From contig NZ_QXQB01000003.1 in the NCBI RefSeq assembly GCF_003605435.1, positions 248,001-312,000 on the forward strand: a DNA stretch of 64,000 bases. The letters are read 5' to 3'. The notes under the pieces are model-generated. The model was not told the origin of the DNA, did not search any database, and saw nothing but the letters and a program-made list of their open reading frames with translations. The DNA comes from Paenibacillus pinisoli. Lineage in GTDB: Bacteria > Bacillota > Bacilli > Paenibacillales > Paenibacillaceae. The position numbers were made by a program, and so were the translations under genes. Shown piece by piece: positions 15,755-25,472 of this stretch. Position 1 is the stretch's first letter. The number at the start of each line of letters is the position of its first letter.

Positions 15755-16632
15755 GCTCCCTCGCCTCCCTTCTTCGTCAAATGAACGAACAGATCTTGCA
15801 GAGGCACAGGGCCAAGATCCAATCCATCCGTACGTGCGCGATTCACACGCTCCTGATTCAGCTCTCCGTAGACTGTCACGGACTTCGTCCCGCCAAGCCG
15901 CTGTTCCCCGAGCACTTGCAATCCGATCACAAAATCATCCACCCGCTCAGCCGGCCCTGTAATGGATACCCCCCGTTGTCTCAACGTGTCGGATTCCTCA
16001 TGCAAGAGCAGCCGCCCTCTGTCGAGGATGAGCACCTCTTCGAACAAATTGCCTACTTCCTCAATGAGATGCGTCGACAGAATGAAGGTGCGGGGATGCT
16101 CCATATAATCGCGAAGCACCTCGTCATAGAAGGCATAACGCGTAGGCGCATCCATGCCGAGATATGCCTCGTCGAATATCGTAACAGGCGCCCGGCTTGC
16201 CAGGCCAAGCGTAACGCCAAGCGCTGACTTCATGCCTCTCGACAGGCTGGAGATGCTCTTCTTGAGCGGCAGCTGGTACAGGTCCAGCAAATGATTCGCA
16301 TATTGCTCATCCCATTTCGGCCAGCAGCTTGCTGCCAGCTTGATCGCATCCTTCACCTTGTAGCCGTCCATCATATGGCCGTTCTCTTGAATGAAGCATA
16401 CCTGGCTCATAATCTCCGCATTCTCGAAGGCGATCTTGCCGTCGATCAGCACTTCACCCTTCGTAGGTTCCCTGAAGGAAGCAAGCAGCGACAGCAAGCT
16501 GGTTTTGCCCGAACCGTTGCGCCCTAGCAAGCCGTAGATTTTGCCCCCTTCCAGCTTGAAAGAGACATTCTCCACCGCTACCGTGCGTCCGTACTGAACC
16601 CCTGCACCTCTTACATCTATAGCTAGCGTCAT
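15751..16632 (-). CDS. ABC transporter ATP-binding protein (YtrB/EcsA-like)
   Basis: A 293-residue ATPase with Walker A GLLGRNGSGKTSLL (about residues 34-47), Q-loop at FIQENGH, an ABC signature degenerated to LSRGMKSALG, Walker B VTIFDEAYLGMD and H-loop STHLIEE. The C-terminal 80 residues form an accessory domain. The start codon overlaps the GntR stop codon and the end overlaps the membrane-subunit start, so all three genes are translationally coupled. Likely an exporter or an envelope-stress sensor, by analogy with the ytr system. Confidence 0.88.
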   Translation of the reverse strand: MTLAIDVRGAGVQYGRTVAVENVSFKLEGGKIYGLLGRNGSGKTSLLSLLASFREPTKGEVLIDGKIAFENAEIMSQVCFIQENGHMMDGYKVKDAIKLAASCWPKWDEQYANHLLDLYQLPLKKSISSLSRGMKSALGVTLGLASRAPVTIFDEAYLGMDAPTRYAFYDEVLRDYMEHPRTFILSTHLIEEVGNLFEEVLILDRGRLLLHEESDTLRQRGVSITGPAERVDDFVIGLQVLGEQRLGGTKSVTVYGELNQERVNRARTDGLDLGPVPLQDLFVHLTKKGGEGA

Positions 16633-16997
16633 TGTCCCTCACCCTCCTTTCGAGCTTCAATATGCTTCAAAATATCCGTAATCGGCACGCCGATCTGTCT
16701 TGCTTCCTCAACCATCCGGTCGACAACTTCTTCAAAGAAACGATTCTTGCGCACCTGAACGAGCGCCTGCCTTGCATCCGCACTTACGAACATGCCAATC
16801 CCTCTCTTCTTATATAAAATGCCTTCCTCCGTCAAAAGCTGGAAGCCCTTCGCCGCCGTTGCCGGATTAATCCGGTAAAATGCTGCATATTGATTGGTCG
16901 ACATGACCTGCTCCTCTTCCTTCAATGCGCCGGATATAATGTCAGCCTTGATTTGATCAGCGATCTGCTGGTAGATCGGACTCCGTTCATCAAACAT
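16629..16997 (-). CDS. GntR-family regulator, YtrA subfamily
   Basis: A 122-residue repressor. The winged-helix DNA-binding domain occupies residues 5-75 (IYQQIADQIKADIISGALKE...FYRINPATAAKGFQLLTEEGILYKKRGIGMFV), followed by a short C-terminal dimerisation tail of about 45 residues, the compact size that defines the YtrA group. It heads the ABC operon and is expected to repress it by binding the inverted repeat just upstream of its own start. The start is supported by GAGGTGATGGC before ATG 16997. Confidence 0.9.
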   Translation of the reverse strand: MFDERSPIYQQIADQIKADIISGALKEEEQVMSTNQYAAFYRINPATAAKGFQLLTEEGILYKKRGIGMFVSADARQALVQVRKNRFFEEVVDRMVEEARQIGVPITDILKHIEARKEGEGQ

Positions 16998-17007
16998 GCC
17001 ATCACCT

Positions 17008-17043
17008 CATTACTTATATGGTTCATTACTTATGTAACTAACC
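17008..17043 (-). promoter_or_regulatory. operator of the GntR-ABC operon
   Basis: An interrupted palindrome (17020-17043) with arms GGTTnnTTAC and GTAAnnAACC around a four-base centre. It overlaps a direct repeat TCATTACTTAT at 17008 and 17023. Symmetric sites with wide arms just before the first gene are typical of YtrA-type autorepression. Confidence 0.55.
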
Positions 17044-17163
17044 ATACAACTTCTAATCATCAGCGTCAAGCCTATTTTGGAAAAAATCTATAAATCTTGC
17101 GTGCCAAAATGGTTTGCCCTACCATGTGAAGGGAGCGGTTAATGAAGCAAAGGAGCGGTTCAA

Positions 17164-17559
17164 ATGACCAAAACTATACATGTAGCAGGGGCTGTCATCC
17201 GCAATCAAGACGGATATGTTCTATGCGCCCTGCGTTCCCGGACGATGTCAATGCCTGGACTATGGGAGTTTCCTGGCGGCAAGCTGGAGGCGGAGGAGAC
17301 GGCGGAGCAATGCCTTGTGCGGGAAATTGAAGAGGAACTGGGCTGCATCATTCAGGTTGGACGCTTAATCGCCGATGTTGTTCACGAGTATCCGACCATT
17401 CGGGTACGACTCGTCACGTATGAATCCAGTCTGGCAAGCGGCACCCCAGCGGCGCGTGAGCACGAGAGGCTGATCTGGCTTCCGGTTAACCGTCTGACAG
17501 AGCTGGAATGGGCCCCTGCAGATTTGCCGACCGTAGATGCCTTAATCACCATGATCTGA
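17164..17559 (+). CDS. Nudix hydrolase, MutT/8-oxo-dGTP diphosphatase type
   Basis: A 131-residue cytosolic hydrolase. The Nudix box is GGKLEAEETAEQCLVREIEE plus ELG, matching Gx5Ex7REUxEExGU with all metal-ligand Glu residues. The N-terminal VAGAVIRNQDGYVLCALRS and PGLWEFPGG segments are those of the MutT group that sanitises 8-oxo-dGTP. Narrower substrate identity cannot be told from sequence. ATG 17164 follows AGGAG with eight-base spacing. Monocistronic, between the GntR operator and the beta-propeller gene. Confidence 0.9.
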   Translation: MTKTIHVAGAVIRNQDGYVLCALRSRTMSMPGLWEFPGGKLEAEETAEQCLVREIEEELGCIIQVGRLIADVVHEYPTIRVRLVTYESSLASGTPAAREHERLIWLPVNRLTELEWAPADLPTVDALITMI

Positions 17560-17688
17560 ACCTTGCATCATGATGCTGAGGAATTGTAACTTCTGAAACC
17601 GTTCTTGCGTTGTAGATGATAACAACAAGGAATTTCGGCACGATGTGAGAGGAACACATTTTATTCATTCAAAAGGAGGAAAAGGCTC

Positions 17689-20061
17689 ATGAAGCGAACT
17701 GCCTTATTGGCGGCTTGCCTGGCGATTGCGTTATGTCTTCCTTCTTCGCTTCCATGGTCGGCAACTAGCGAAGCCCAAGCTTCGCAGAAGCCGATTCGCA
17801 TCGAATTGGAAGGAAAGGAACTGCCGCTGGGGTCGTCCGCTTATATTGAACAGGGCTCTACCCTCGTGCCTGTACGGGAAATTGCCGAAGCATTGGGGGC
17901 GGTGGTCACCTATGACAAGAAAAACGGAGTACGGACTATACTCTTGACCAAAGGAGAGCGGGAAGCGCAGCTTACGATCGGCTCGAAGGAGATGCTGGCG
18001 CAAGGCAGAACCATCGCGCTTGCCACAGCCCCGCGTACCGTGAACAGCATCACGTTGGTCCCGCTCCGGGCGATATCCGAAGCGCTCGGAACCGTTGTGA
18101 CATGGGACAGCTTGACTCGTACCGCCCATATCGACAAGCCGCTCGAGCTCCCGGCGATTAGATCGCAGGAGAAGCTTATCGAGCTTCTGAAGTCGGCTCC
18201 CACCGATGACAGAGCCAAGATCTCGCTGCCCGGGTTTTCAGGCAGGGACGAGATAGCTGTCGACAGCTCCAATTCGCCGCAGGCCGAAGCTGCCGGGGAG
18301 GGCGGATCTCCTGGCGCCGGTGATCATTCACAGACGAACATTCAAGTCAGCGGCGTTGACGAAGCCGACTGGGCCAAGACCGATGGCCGGTTCATCTATC
18401 AGATCAGCGGCGCCCGCGTCGTCATTACGGATATCTCCAACCCTGACAAACCGCGTCTCGCCAGTGTACTAACATACGAATCGGCAGAACGCTTCCAGCC
18501 CGAGCAGCTGTATGTAGACGGCACGCGTCTAATCGTAATCGGACATTCGACAGACTATGGCACTGACACGGATACGGTCCAGCCGCAGAACGCGGCAATC
18601 GCCGTTCTGCCTGACAGCGGCAGCATGCCGTTATTGCCTCCGTCACAGCTTAAGCAATCGGTAAGATCTTATATCTATGACCTGCAAAGCAATGGCCAGC
18701 CGAAGCTGCAACGCACGCTGGAGCAAGAAGGCACTTATCTGTCCTCCCGCAAGATCGGCGACGCGTTATACATCATTACGAATAAGCCCTATCGCAATTA
18801 TTCGTTATATGCCAAATCCAAAGGGCTTCATCTGGATGCCATAACCGGGCAGTCGACTAACTTCAATGAGCTGGCTGCTTCCTTTCAGACCGGCTATACC
18901 GATACAGCCATATCCGATAAGCCGCAGAGCTTATCGCTTGACGATGTTCGTTACTTCCCTGACATCATTGATTATTCTTTGCTGCTTATCGGGTCTATCG
19001 ATCTCGGGCAGCCGGAAGGGCTGCTTCAAGTATCGGCCTACCTGGGGTCCAGCGACAGAATTTTTGTATCCCAGCGGCATCTCTATGTGTCGCAGGTGAT
19101 CTATAAGGCAAAGGGCGGCGCATTTGAATTCATTACGAAGTTCCACAAATTCCGGCTGGATTATGGCAGCGTGCTCTATATGGGCGAAGGCAGCGTTCCC
19201 GGCCTCGTTACCGATCCGTTCTCGATGAATGAGCATGAAGGCTACTTCCGCGTAGCCTTGACCAATGGCGATCTTACGTCTGACCATCCAGGGGAATCGA
19301 GCCAAATCTACATTATGGACGAGAAGCTTCGGATCGTCGGGAAGCTGGATGGCATAGCGCCGGGCGAGAAGATGTATTCGGTGCGCTTCATGGGCAAACG
19401 CGCCTATATGGTCACCTTCCGCAAAGTCGATCCCCTCTTTGCCATTGACCTGAGCAACCCGCAGCAGCCCAAAATTCTTGGCCAGCTTAAGATTCCGGGA
19501 TACAGCGATTATTTGCATCCTTATGACGAGAATCATCTGATCGGCTTCGGCAAGGACACAACGGAAATCAAAAGCCACGGATCAAATGATACGAGAGCAA
19601 TCGCCACAGGAATGAAGGTCGCACTGTTCGATGTCAGCGATGTCAGCCGTCCAAAGGAAAAATTCAAGGAAATCATCGGAGACACCGGCACTCACTCAGA
19701 GCTGCTGGACGACTACAAGGCGCTGTTGTTTTCCAGAGAGAAGGGTCTCTTGGCCTTCCCTGTCACGCTCTATGAAATCGGGGACAAAGGAAATACAGAC
19801 CTATTCTCCTACGGCCAATTTGCCTATCAGGGCGCTTACGTGTACAGCCTTGATCTGGAGAAGGGTTTCCGGCTGAGAGAGAGAATTACGCATCTGTCGG
19901 ATGAGGATATGCTAAAGAGCGGCATGTATGGCTACAACCCATCCAAGGCGGTTAGGCGGATCATGTATGCGGGAGATACGCTGTATACGTTATCGGATGC
20001 CATGCTGAAAGCGAACAGCCTAAGCGATCTTAAGGAACGCGGAGCGCTTCTATATCCATAG
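17689..20061 (+). CDS. secreted beta-propeller protein with copper-amine-oxidase-N stalk domain
   Basis: A 790-residue exported protein. The signal peptide covers residues 1-31. Residues 35-152 form a duplicated copper-amine-oxidase N-like domain (VPVREIAEALGAVVTYDKK and VPLRAISEALGTVVTWDSL), common in Paenibacillus surface proteins. The remaining 570 residues match the secreted beta-propeller family (Beta_propel): entry motif NIQVSGVDEADWAKTDGRFIY, repeated blades such as VVITDISNPDKPRLASVL and LFDVSDVSRPKEKF, and a C terminus ending shortly after the last blade. The biochemical role of the family is not established. AAAGGAGG lies before ATG 17689 and a terminator follows. Confidence 0.88.
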   Translation: MKRTALLAACLAIALCLPSSLPWSATSEAQASQKPIRIELEGKELPLGSSAYIEQGSTLVPVREIAEALGAVVTYDKKNGVRTILLTKGEREAQLTIGSKEMLAQGRTIALATAPRTVNSITLVPLRAISEALGTVVTWDSLTRTAHIDKPLELPAIRSQEKLIELLKSAPTDDRAKISLPGFSGRDEIAVDSSNSPQAEAAGEGGSPGAGDHSQTNIQVSGVDEADWAKTDGRFIYQISGARVVITDISNPDKPRLASVLTYESAERFQPEQLYVDGTRLIVIGHSTDYGTDTDTVQPQNAAIAVLPDSGSMPLLPPSQLKQSVRSYIYDLQSNGQPKLQRTLEQEGTYLSSRKIGDALYIITNKPYRNYSLYAKSKGLHLDAITGQSTNFNELAASFQTGYTDTAISDKPQSLSLDDVRYFPDIIDYSLLLIGSIDLGQPEGLLQVSAYLGSSDRIFVSQRHLYVSQVIYKAKGGAFEFITKFHKFRLDYGSVLYMGEGSVPGLVTDPFSMNEHEGYFRVALTNGDLTSDHPGESSQIYIMDEKLRIVGKLDGIAPGEKMYSVRFMGKRAYMVTFRKVDPLFAIDLSNPQQPKILGQLKIPGYSDYLHPYDENHLIGFGKDTTEIKSHGSNDTRAIATGMKVALFDVSDVSRPKEKFKEIIGDTGTHSELLDDYKALLFSREKGLLAFPVTLYEIGDKGNTDLFSYGQFAYQGAYVYSLDLEKGFRLRERITHLSDEDMLKSGMYGYNPSKAVRRIMYAGDTLYTLSDAMLKANSLSDLKERGALLYP

Positions 20062-20070
20062 GTGCGGCAG

Positions 20071-20110
20071 GAAGGAGGCCAGCGATAAGCTGTCCTCCTT
20101 CACTATTTTT
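20071..20110 (+). terminator. terminator of the beta-propeller gene
   Basis: GAAGGAGG-C-CAGC and GCTG-T-CCTCCTTC form a hairpin followed by ACTATTTTT, ten bases after the stop codon. Confidence 0.8.
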
Positions 20111-20203
20111 CGATTTGCGCGACATCCCGCTTTAATCTGGTATACTATTGACCGATAACCATGATGCAACAGAAGCTATGCTAACCCGAGGAGGAATTTC
20201 GAC

Positions 20204-21172
20204 ATGCCACAGCCTTATGACTTGCCTTTGGAACAGCTTCGCACTTATAAGCCGCTGCCAACCAGACAAAACGACTTCGACGACTTCTGGAACACGACTC
20301 TGGAGAAGCTTGCGGAGGTCCCTCTTCACTACGAACGCACGGAGTTATCCTATCCTGTCAAAGGAATCAAAGTGTACCGCGTCCTATATGCCGGATTCAA
20401 TCATGCGACGATCGAAGGCTTGCTGGCTTTGCCCGAGCAAGCGGATCCTCTGCCGGGAATCGTATTCTACCACGGCTATAATTGGTGCGTGGACAGCGAT
20501 ATTCATGATACGGTCAATCTGGCACTGAAAGGCTACGCGGTCATGAAGATGGTATGCCGCGGCCAGCATGGGCTGAGCATCGACAATGTCGTGTCCTCGA
20601 ACGGGCATGTGGCAGGCTGGATGGCAAAGGGGATTCAGGACAAAAACGAATATTACTACAGAGCCGTCTATATGGACGCGGTACGCGCCATTGACGTTCT
20701 GGCCGCTATGCCTGAGGTAGACAGCGAGCGCATTGCCGTAACGGGCGGCAGCCAAGGCGGCGCCCTGACTCTAGCGGCAGCTGCTTTGTCAGACAAGCCC
20801 AAGCTAGCGGTGGCGGACTACCCGTATCTGTCCGACTTCCAGCGCGCGATTGATCTTGCGCCGCGCGGGCCATACGGCGAGCTGAACGAATATTTCCGCC
20901 GCCACTCCGGCAGCCCGGAGATTGAGGCGAATGCGCTGCGTACGCTTTCCTACTTCGACCTGGTCAATCTCGCGCCGCGCATTCAGTGCTACTCCTGGCT
21001 TACGATTGGTCTGGTCGATGATATTACGCCGCCTTCCACCGTATTCGCCGTCTATAACCATATGGAATGCCAGAAGGATATCGCGGTATACCGCTACTTC
21101 GGCCATGAGACGATTCCAGGCACGATCGCGCCAAGACTCCAGCTGTTCATGGATTATTTGCAGCAGAGCTGA
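20204..21172 (+). CDS. axeA: acetyl xylan esterase / cephalosporin-C deacetylase (CE7)
   Basis: A 322-residue alpha/beta-hydrolase of carbohydrate esterase family 7. The nucleophile elbow is TGGSQGGAL, the acid is in GLVDDITPPSTVF and the His in FGHE, in the spacing of CE7 enzymes. The N-terminal QLRTYKP...DFDDFWNTTLEKL segment is a CE7 hallmark. These intracellular hexamers remove acetyl groups from imported xylo-oligosaccharides and also from cephalosporin C. GAGGAGG precedes the ATG. It stands alone between two terminators, but its role fits the two oligosaccharide importers in the window. The gene symbol is a family label; substrate preference is not shown by sequence. Confidence 0.9.
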   Translation: MPQPYDLPLEQLRTYKPLPTRQNDFDDFWNTTLEKLAEVPLHYERTELSYPVKGIKVYRVLYAGFNHATIEGLLALPEQADPLPGIVFYHGYNWCVDSDIHDTVNLALKGYAVMKMVCRGQHGLSIDNVVSSNGHVAGWMAKGIQDKNEYYYRAVYMDAVRAIDVLAAMPEVDSERIAVTGGSQGGALTLAAAALSDKPKLAVADYPYLSDFQRAIDLAPRGPYGELNEYFRRHSGSPEIEANALRTLSYFDLVNLAPRIQCYSWLTIGLVDDITPPSTVFAVYNHMECQKDIAVYRYFGHETIPGTIAPRLQLFMDYLQQS

Positions 21173-21203
21173 GCTTGCGCCGATGCCATATCCTATATCA
21201 ACG

Positions 21204-21252
21204 AACGACAGCAACGGACTGCGCTTGCATTCCGCTTCTGTCGTTTTCTTTT
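21204..21252 (+). terminator. terminator of the CE7 esterase gene
   Basis: AACGACAG...CGGA pairs with TCCG...CTGTCGTT around a short loop, followed by TTCTTTTTCC. Confidence 0.7.
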
Positions 21253-21349
21253 TCCAACCATTGACAATAACGCTTTATTCCACTATCATTTTTACCGAGG
21301 TAAATATTTTTTCCTCAAGGAAACAATTTGGACTTGCGAGGTGGATGAA

Positions 21350-22216
21350 ATGCCGAGAGCCGCTATTGAGCACCCGCTATTCGAGCAACTGATTGCTTTC
21401 CGAACAACCTACCCCAGACATACGATTTCGCGCAACGGATTGCAATGGAAATATCATATAAGCGGCAAAGGAAAGCCCGCGCTGCTGCTGCTGCCTGGCG
21501 GTCTGGGCAGCGGCGAAGCGTTTTTTGCGCATTTCATGGAGCTGGCGGGCCGCTACACCGTTATTGCTCCTTATTATGGCAGAGCCGAGCATATGGATGA
21601 ACTGGCGGATGGCATAATCGCTATCATGGAGCATGAGGGCATCGATACGTTTCATGTGCTGGGCCAATCCTTTGGCGGACTTGTTGCGCAAGCCCTGTTA
21701 TCGAAGGCGCCGCATCGGATCGACAGAATCATTTTATCCCATACCACCACCGCATCTCCCGACCCCACAGCTGCTTCCAGCCTGAAACGTATCGTTCGTA
21801 TCCGCAATTTGATGCGCGTCATCAAGATGGTTCCGCGCTCCATGCTGATTACCGTATCCCGCAACAAAATCCAGAAGCACTTCCGTTCTATGCCTCCTGA
21901 AGAAACGCCGTTCTGGCAGTGGTATTTTGGTGAGCTGATACAAAATCAATCCAAACAAGAGCTTCTTGCGATCTACCGGTGTATGTTGAATCTGGATTCG
22001 AACCCTGTCCCGCCAGTAAGTCCGGCATTCGACCAGAGCAACATGCTCATTATCGATTCGCACGCAGATGCGTCCTTCTCGGAGGAAGAACGAAATGCGG
22101 TTCGCACGCAATTCCCGGAAGCCGACTTCCTGCGCTTCAAGCATGCCGGACATCTGAGCATCATTACGGAGCGGAAGCCGTATATGAAGGAAATCCGCAA
22201 GTTTCTAATCTCTTGA
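21350..22216 (+). CDS. alpha/beta hydrolase
   Basis: A 288-residue hydrolase. The oxyanion region is LLLPGGLGSGEAFFAHF, the nucleophile elbow GQSFGGLVAQALL (Ser in GxSxGG), a probable acid in LIIDSHADASF and the catalytic His in FKHAGHLSII. There is no signal peptide. The substrate cannot be assigned; the sequence type is that of small-molecule esterases or C-C bond hydrolases. A GTG at 21341 exists, but GAGG is best spaced from ATG 21350. It converges on the FAD oxidoreductase gene across a shared hairpin. Confidence 0.85.
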   Translation: MPRAAIEHPLFEQLIAFRTTYPRHTISRNGLQWKYHISGKGKPALLLLPGGLGSGEAFFAHFMELAGRYTVIAPYYGRAEHMDELADGIIAIMEHEGIDTFHVLGQSFGGLVAQALLSKAPHRIDRIILSHTTTASPDPTAASSLKRIVRIRNLMRVIKMVPRSMLITVSRNKIQKHFRSMPPEETPFWQWYFGELIQNQSKQELLAIYRCMLNLDSNPVPPVSPAFDQSNMLIIDSHADASFSEEERNAVRTQFPEADFLRFKHAGHLSIITERKPYMKEIRKFLIS

Positions 22217-22222
22217 AGAAAC

Positions 22223-22271
22223 ATGAAGCAGCTTATACTCCGCTATTGGGGCGCAGTAAAAGCTGCTTCAT
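22223..22271. terminator. bidirectional hairpin between convergent genes
   Basis: ATGAAGCAGCTT (22223-22234) and AAGCTGCTTCAT (22260-22271) are perfect complements around a 25-base loop. There is only a short T tract on either side, so it may be a weak terminator. Confidence 0.55.
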
Positions 22272-22294
22272 TCCTTCCTGCCCGTTCTCTCTCG

Positions 22295-24547
22295 CTAGCG
22301 ATATACCCGTATGCTGATCAGCTCCGCGTGCTCTGAGCCGTTCGTCGACAATACGGTAACCCGCAGCGCTTGAACCGGCAGAGGAGCGTCCAGCTTCAGC
22401 TCATTGCGGCGCTTGCGGTTGCCGTGAATCTCGAAGAGCGGCTTCCACGTCCCTTCCGCCAGCGCTTCAATCCGGTAATCCTTGGCCAGCTCCGGGATCA
22501 CTTCGAAATCTGTGCGATGATGATGCAGGTTAATCAAATCTTCGTTCACGTCATCATTCCAGATCAGCTGTATGCTTCCAATCTCGACAGGCTCCTGCCA
22601 ATCGAGCTGCAGCCATGGCGCTGCATCGTTCCGTCTGGAGCCGGACATCCACATATTAGGCCCGCTATATGGGCGCAAGTAGCCGTCCAGCGCTTTCGCC
22701 GGCTCGTATACGCCTGCCGCCGCATCGCTTCGGAAGCAGAACGGCCGCCGTACAAGCCGTTTCATACTCCATTCCAGCACCGGCTGTGTCGGGTCCAGAT
22801 CCTCCAGCTCTCGCGCCGCATTCGGCGCGGGCCGCTTCTCGAACGCCAGAACTCCGGAGAGCGGGCGGGCGGATAGATGCAGACTGACGGCTTCGTTTTG
22901 CGAGATGACGACGAATGCATTCTGAGGCTTCTCAGGCTGCCATGCAAGCGGCACGCTTACCCATTGACGCATCCCTTGCCGCAGGCGAATCTCTACCGCT
23001 GCCCGCACGCTTCCCGGGATGTAATTATCCGGTCTGCCCGTATCATACAGCTCCACCCTCAGGGTCGTATCCTCCTCTGCATCTGCGAGCAGCTCCAGCA
23101 TGCGAAGCTCGCGCCCGACCGGCAGAAGCAGTCCGGCTTCATGCTCCAGTCTGCAGGTTTCGCCGCTGCTCTCTTCAAGGGAGAAGCGTACGAGCGCCGA
23201 GGAACTGCTGGCTTGGGCGCTCTGCGCCAAGTCCAGGCGATCCGGCAGCGAGAGGCCCACGATGGATGCGTCCTGGCGAAGCAGCGTCCGCTGCAGCGTC
23301 TCCAAGTGCTCGCTGTAGAGCTCGCGCGGCGAGGCTCCAAGCTTGCCGCATAGCGAAGCCGCCGTGCCGGCTGCTTCGCCCATGACGGCACATGTCGCCA
23401 TGACGCGTGTTGTGCCAAACGCAACATGGGTTGCGCTGATATTCCGACCAGCGAACAGCAGGTTGCCGACGTTCACCGAATACAGCGAGCGGAACGGAAT
23501 GGAGTAGACGCCGTCGGGATGCATGTTCTTCGAGCCGCTTTCCGTGGCATACATGCCCTGGGGCGGATGCAGATCGATGGACCAGCCGCCGAAGCCGATC
23601 CGGTCATGGAACGGCTCTTGGGCGATAATATCGTTTTGGGTGAGCACGTAATCGCCCACGAAGCGTCGAAACTCCCTTTTGCCCGGAATGGAGCCGACCC
23701 ACTCCAGCGTCATCGTATCTGCATCGAATTTGCCCGAGTTTTTGATATAATCCCAGACGCCATAAATAACCGCCCACAGCTCATCCCGAATGCGCTCATT
23801 CTCATGGACGGTATCCAGTTCGCCGCCCCACTCGATCCACCAATAATGGCAGCCGGAATCGCCGCTGCGGATGACCCGCTTCATCGGAATCGACGTCGCA
23901 GCAATATCCTTCGCGAAGCTCGGCGGCACAAACTTGACCGGATGGCCCGCATCCTTTGTATAGAACAGGATCGTACTGCCCAGCGTCACATCATCCCCCT
24001 GCTCGGGAGCCCATATCTCGTTGTATTCATGCCGCGCTTCCCGGCCAATCCGGTACTTGGCCCCTGCCAGAAACCCGACAAGCCCGTCTCCCGTGCAATC
24101 CAGATACATGTCACCGGTAAAGCGTATACGCCGCTCCGACCCCATCATCCAGCCCGTCGCCGACAGGATGCGGCGCTCCTGCTCGTCTCCCTCCGCCTCC
24201 ACTTCATGCACATCGGTGTTCAGGAACAGCTCGATATTCGGCTCCGCCTTTACGGTCTCCAGCACGACCAAGTCCCAAATATACGGATTGCCATCCGGAT
24301 TGCGGTATTGGTTCTCCACGAACATTTCGCCCATAATCCCCGTCTCCCGGGCATAGCGATTCACCCCATGCTTGGTCGCCCCGCACACCCATACACGCAC
24401 CTCGCTGCTGGAGTTCCCTCCAAGCACCGGACGGTTGTTGATGAGCGCAACCGAGCTTCCGTTTCTCGCCGCCGCCACAGCCGCGCACACCCCCGCAAGT
24501 CCGCCGCCTATTACGATTACATCCTTCCGTACCTCTTCCAGTCTCAT
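22295..24547 (-). CDS. FAD-dependent oxidoreductase (FAD_oxidored family)
   Basis: A 750-residue enzyme. The N-terminal dinucleotide fold reads VIVIGGGLAGVCAAVAAARNG, followed by NNRPVLGGNSSSEVRVWVCG, the hallmark of the FAD_oxidored (PF12831) family found in sugar-degradation loci. The C-terminal 150 or so residues look like a beta-sandwich carbohydrate-binding (discoidin/F5-8C-like) domain (WLQLDWQEPVEIGSIQLIW ... ALRVTVLSTNG). No signal peptide, so cytosolic. The reaction is unknown; oxidation of a sugar hydroxyl is plausible. It starts seven bases after the permease stop codon and is the last gene of that operon. Confidence 0.88.
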   Translation of the reverse strand: MRLEEVRKDVIVIGGGLAGVCAAVAAARNGSSVALINNRPVLGGNSSSEVRVWVCGATKHGVNRYARETGIMGEMFVENQYRNPDGNPYIWDLVVLETVKAEPNIELFLNTDVHEVEAEGDEQERRILSATGWMMGSERRIRFTGDMYLDCTGDGLVGFLAGAKYRIGREARHEYNEIWAPEQGDDVTLGSTILFYTKDAGHPVKFVPPSFAKDIAATSIPMKRVIRSGDSGCHYWWIEWGGELDTVHENERIRDELWAVIYGVWDYIKNSGKFDADTMTLEWVGSIPGKREFRRFVGDYVLTQNDIIAQEPFHDRIGFGGWSIDLHPPQGMYATESGSKNMHPDGVYSIPFRSLYSVNVGNLLFAGRNISATHVAFGTTRVMATCAVMGEAAGTAASLCGKLGASPRELYSEHLETLQRTLLRQDASIVGLSLPDRLDLAQSAQASSSSALVRFSLEESSGETCRLEHEAGLLLPVGRELRMLELLADAEEDTTLRVELYDTGRPDNYIPGSVRAAVEIRLRQGMRQWVSVPLAWQPEKPQNAFVVISQNEAVSLHLSARPLSGVLAFEKRPAPNAARELEDLDPTQPVLEWSMKRLVRRPFCFRSDAAAGVYEPAKALDGYLRPYSGPNMWMSGSRRNDAAPWLQLDWQEPVEIGSIQLIWNDDVNEDLINLHHHRTDFEVIPELAKDYRIEALAEGTWKPLFEIHGNRKRRNELKLDAPLPVQALRVTVLSTNGSEHAELISIRVYR

Positions 24548-24554
24548 CTTGTCG

Positions 24555-25457
24555 TCATCCCTTCACCGCTGTATTGGATATGCCCTGCACAATAAACCGC
24601 TGCCCAAGCAAAAACACGATAATCATCGGAATAATCCCCGCCGTCGCCGCTGCCATCATGCCGTTGTAGTCAACCGTATTTTCCAGAATAAAATTTTGGA
24701 GTCCGAGCGGCACCGTATAGAGACTGTCGTCAATCAGGAACACCAGCGCATTCTCGTAGTCATTCCAGTGCCAGGAGAAGTCAATAATCGCAAGCGTCGC
24801 AAGCGCCGGCTTCGCCAGCGGCAGCACCAGCTGGAAGAAGATGCGAAAGTGGCCCGCCCCGTCAATAAACGCCGACTCCGATATTTCATAAGGCACCGAC
24901 AGGAAAAACTGGCGCATCATGAACACGCCGAAAATCGTGAATAGTCCCGGCAATATAAGCGCCAAATGCGTGTTATAAATCCCCGCCCAATCGAACATCA
25001 GAAACTTGGGAACGAACAATACCTGCGGCGGCACCATCATCATGGACAAATAAATCATGAACAGCGCGTTGCGCCCCTTGAAGTAAATTCTCGCAAACCC
25101 ATATGCGGCAAAAGCAGACAGAAACGTAGCGCCCGCTGTGCTGATAATCGATACCTTCAAGGAATTCAAGTAATAATGCACGAAGCTGTTGTCGCCGGTC
25201 CACACCTTAATGTGATGATCCCATCGCAGGTCCGCGGGGATCCATTTGATCGGATATTGGAACACCTCCGCCGGCGTCTTGAACGAGGTGCTGATCATCC
25301 ATAGGAACGGCACTACCATCAGGATGCCAAAAAACAGCATGACCAGCGTGGCGGCCGATTGGAACAGCCCCTTCTTGACGACGGCGGTGTCCGGCTTGCG
25401 CGCAGGCTCGCGAGAAGGAGGCTGCAGAGATGCTTTTGCAATCGTGGTTGTTTTCAT
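24555..25457 (-). CDS. carbohydrate ABC transporter permease (MalG/UgpE type)
   Basis: A 300-residue permease with a long cytosolic N terminus and six helices. The EAA loop reads ESAFIDGAGHFRIFFQLVLP. It follows the other permease gene by 15 bases, with its own GGAGG site, and precedes the oxidoreductase. Partner of the YesM/YesN-associated binding protein by gene order. An ATPase is not encoded nearby, as usual. Confidence 0.92.
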   Translation of the reverse strand: MKTTTIAKASLQPPSREPARKPDTAVVKKGLFQSAATLVMLFFGILMVVPFLWMISTSFKTPAEVFQYPIKWIPADLRWDHHIKVWTGDNSFVHYYLNSLKVSIISTAGATFLSAFAAYGFARIYFKGRNALFMIYLSMMMVPPQVLFVPKFLMFDWAGIYNTHLALILPGLFTIFGVFMMRQFFLSVPYEISESAFIDGAGHFRIFFQLVLPLAKPALATLAIIDFSWHWNDYENALVFLIDDSLYTVPLGLQNFILENTVDYNGMMAAATAGIIPMIIVFLLGQRFIVQGISNTAVKG

Positions 25458-25472
25458 CGAGTCATCCTCCTT

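Noticed and set aside
15038..16997. Dedicated exporter of the NHLP peptide
   Set aside because: The ABC genes are separated by the kinase gene and a terminator, have their own GntR repressor and operator, and match the ytr-type operon; no link to the peptide is visible.
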